Shown one piece after another: positions 5,656-5,884 of a stretch of DNA of 5,884 nucleotides. Below the pieces are notes generated by a model, which was not told the DNA's origin, made no database searches, and worked only from the letters and a program-made list of their open reading frames with translations. Every line of letters begins with the position of its first letter. The stretch's first letter is position 1. A program made the translations under genes and the position numbers. This DNA comes from Nitrososphaeraceae archaeon (GTDB taxonomy: Archaea; Thermoproteota; Nitrososphaeria; Nitrososphaerales; Nitrososphaeraceae), in the NCBI GenBank assembly GCA_021155845.1, contig JAJNBK010000125.1:1-5884 (forward strand). Direction: 5' to 3'.

Positions 5656-5884
5656 GCATCAATATTTACATTTTATTTAAACCAAAATTATACTTATTGT
5701 GAAATATAGTTGTCTGTAATTGAAGAACGACAATGTCTGTGACAAGAAACGAATAGTGTATATTATGTGGAGAGATAACTTAAATATTTCATCATAATAT
5801 ATAGTGCATATATGGCAGTATAATTACAGACACTCTGAATGCAAATAGTGTGTAGTGGTAACAGTTGGAAACAGAGGGTAACAG
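5656..5884. other. Terminal non-coding stretch
   Basis: No gene is supported here. TGTCTGTAATT (5711-5721) and AATTACAGACA (5822-5832) are a perfect 11-base inverted pair about 100 bases apart. A TATA-like run (about 5807-5815) lies about 25-30 bases before an ATG at 5839 whose plus-strand frame (MQIVCSGNSWKQ) stays open to the window edge, so a leaderless gene could start here and run outside the window. The evidence for that is thin. Confidence 0.3.
5857..5884 (+). repeat. Short 10-base-period tandem repeat at window edge
   Basis: GGTAACAG, GGAAACAG and GGTAACAG follow one another with a 10-base period, and the array is cut by the window end. Three units are too few to separate it from chance, and the true length is unknown. 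Confidence 0.35.

Noticed and set aside
5711..5832. An 11-base inverted pair as possible terminal repeats of a small mobile element
   Set aside because: The arms do not extend beyond 11 bases, I see no target-site duplication, and nothing coding lies between them.
1..5884. A CRISPR array, tRNA or rRNA gene, transposase, toxin-antitoxin pair or defence system
   Set aside because: I looked for regularly spaced repeats, cloverleaf-like sequences and known catalytic motifs on both strands and found none. The window is mostly sparse single genes and decayed sequence.

Overview
The window looks like a gene-poor accessory stretch of an ammonia-oxidising thaumarchaeon (Nitrososphaerales, for example a Nitrosocosmicus- or Nitrososphaera-like genome). 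The DNA is AT-rich. Several genes have an archaeal TATA-like box about 20-33 bases upstream of the start codon and no clear Shine-Dalgarno sequence, which suggests leaderless or short-leader transcripts. One gene encodes a membrane-targeted small blue-copper (cupredoxin) protein of the kind abundant in these archaea. The lineage is inferred from gene types and style; there is no rRNA or other marker gene here.

Layout. Positions 1-584 hold no intact gene. A 5'-truncated relative (41-214, minus) of the small gene at 4635-4859 lies head-to-head with a start-less open frame (218-409, plus), followed by a perfect hairpin (428-448). The cupredoxin gene is at 585-1073 (minus). Positions 1107-1978 are gene-poor but contain a copy of each of two dispersed repeats and a nested inverted repeat. 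A DUF1326-family gene (1979-2749, minus) has a normal N-terminal three quarters and an aberrant C-terminus. After another gene-poor stretch comes a deazaflavin-dependent nitroreductase-like gene (3157-3510, plus). It is convergent with a PH-like plus SHOCT domain gene (3795-4463, minus), and two hairpins lie between them. Next are the small charged protein gene (4635-4859, minus), a broken small plus-strand gene (5055-5286), a hypothetical minus-strand ORF (5343-5564) and a terminal non-coding stretch ending in a 10-base-period repeat.

The genes do not form an operon or an evident pathway. The strands alternate, the spacing is wide, and each intact gene seems to have its own promoter. The most unusual signal is at a larger scale. 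Three diverged elements, namely the small charged-protein gene, repeat R1 (TTAAGA-N3-GAAGCACCAAT-N3/5-ACAGGGAG) and repeat R2 (a 16-codon peptide remnant), occur twice in the same order and orientation (41/1309/1553 and 4635/4899/5608). This suggests an old segmental duplication later broken up by insertion, deletion and gene decay. I found no CRISPR array, tRNA, rRNA, transposase, defence cassette or complete mobile element.
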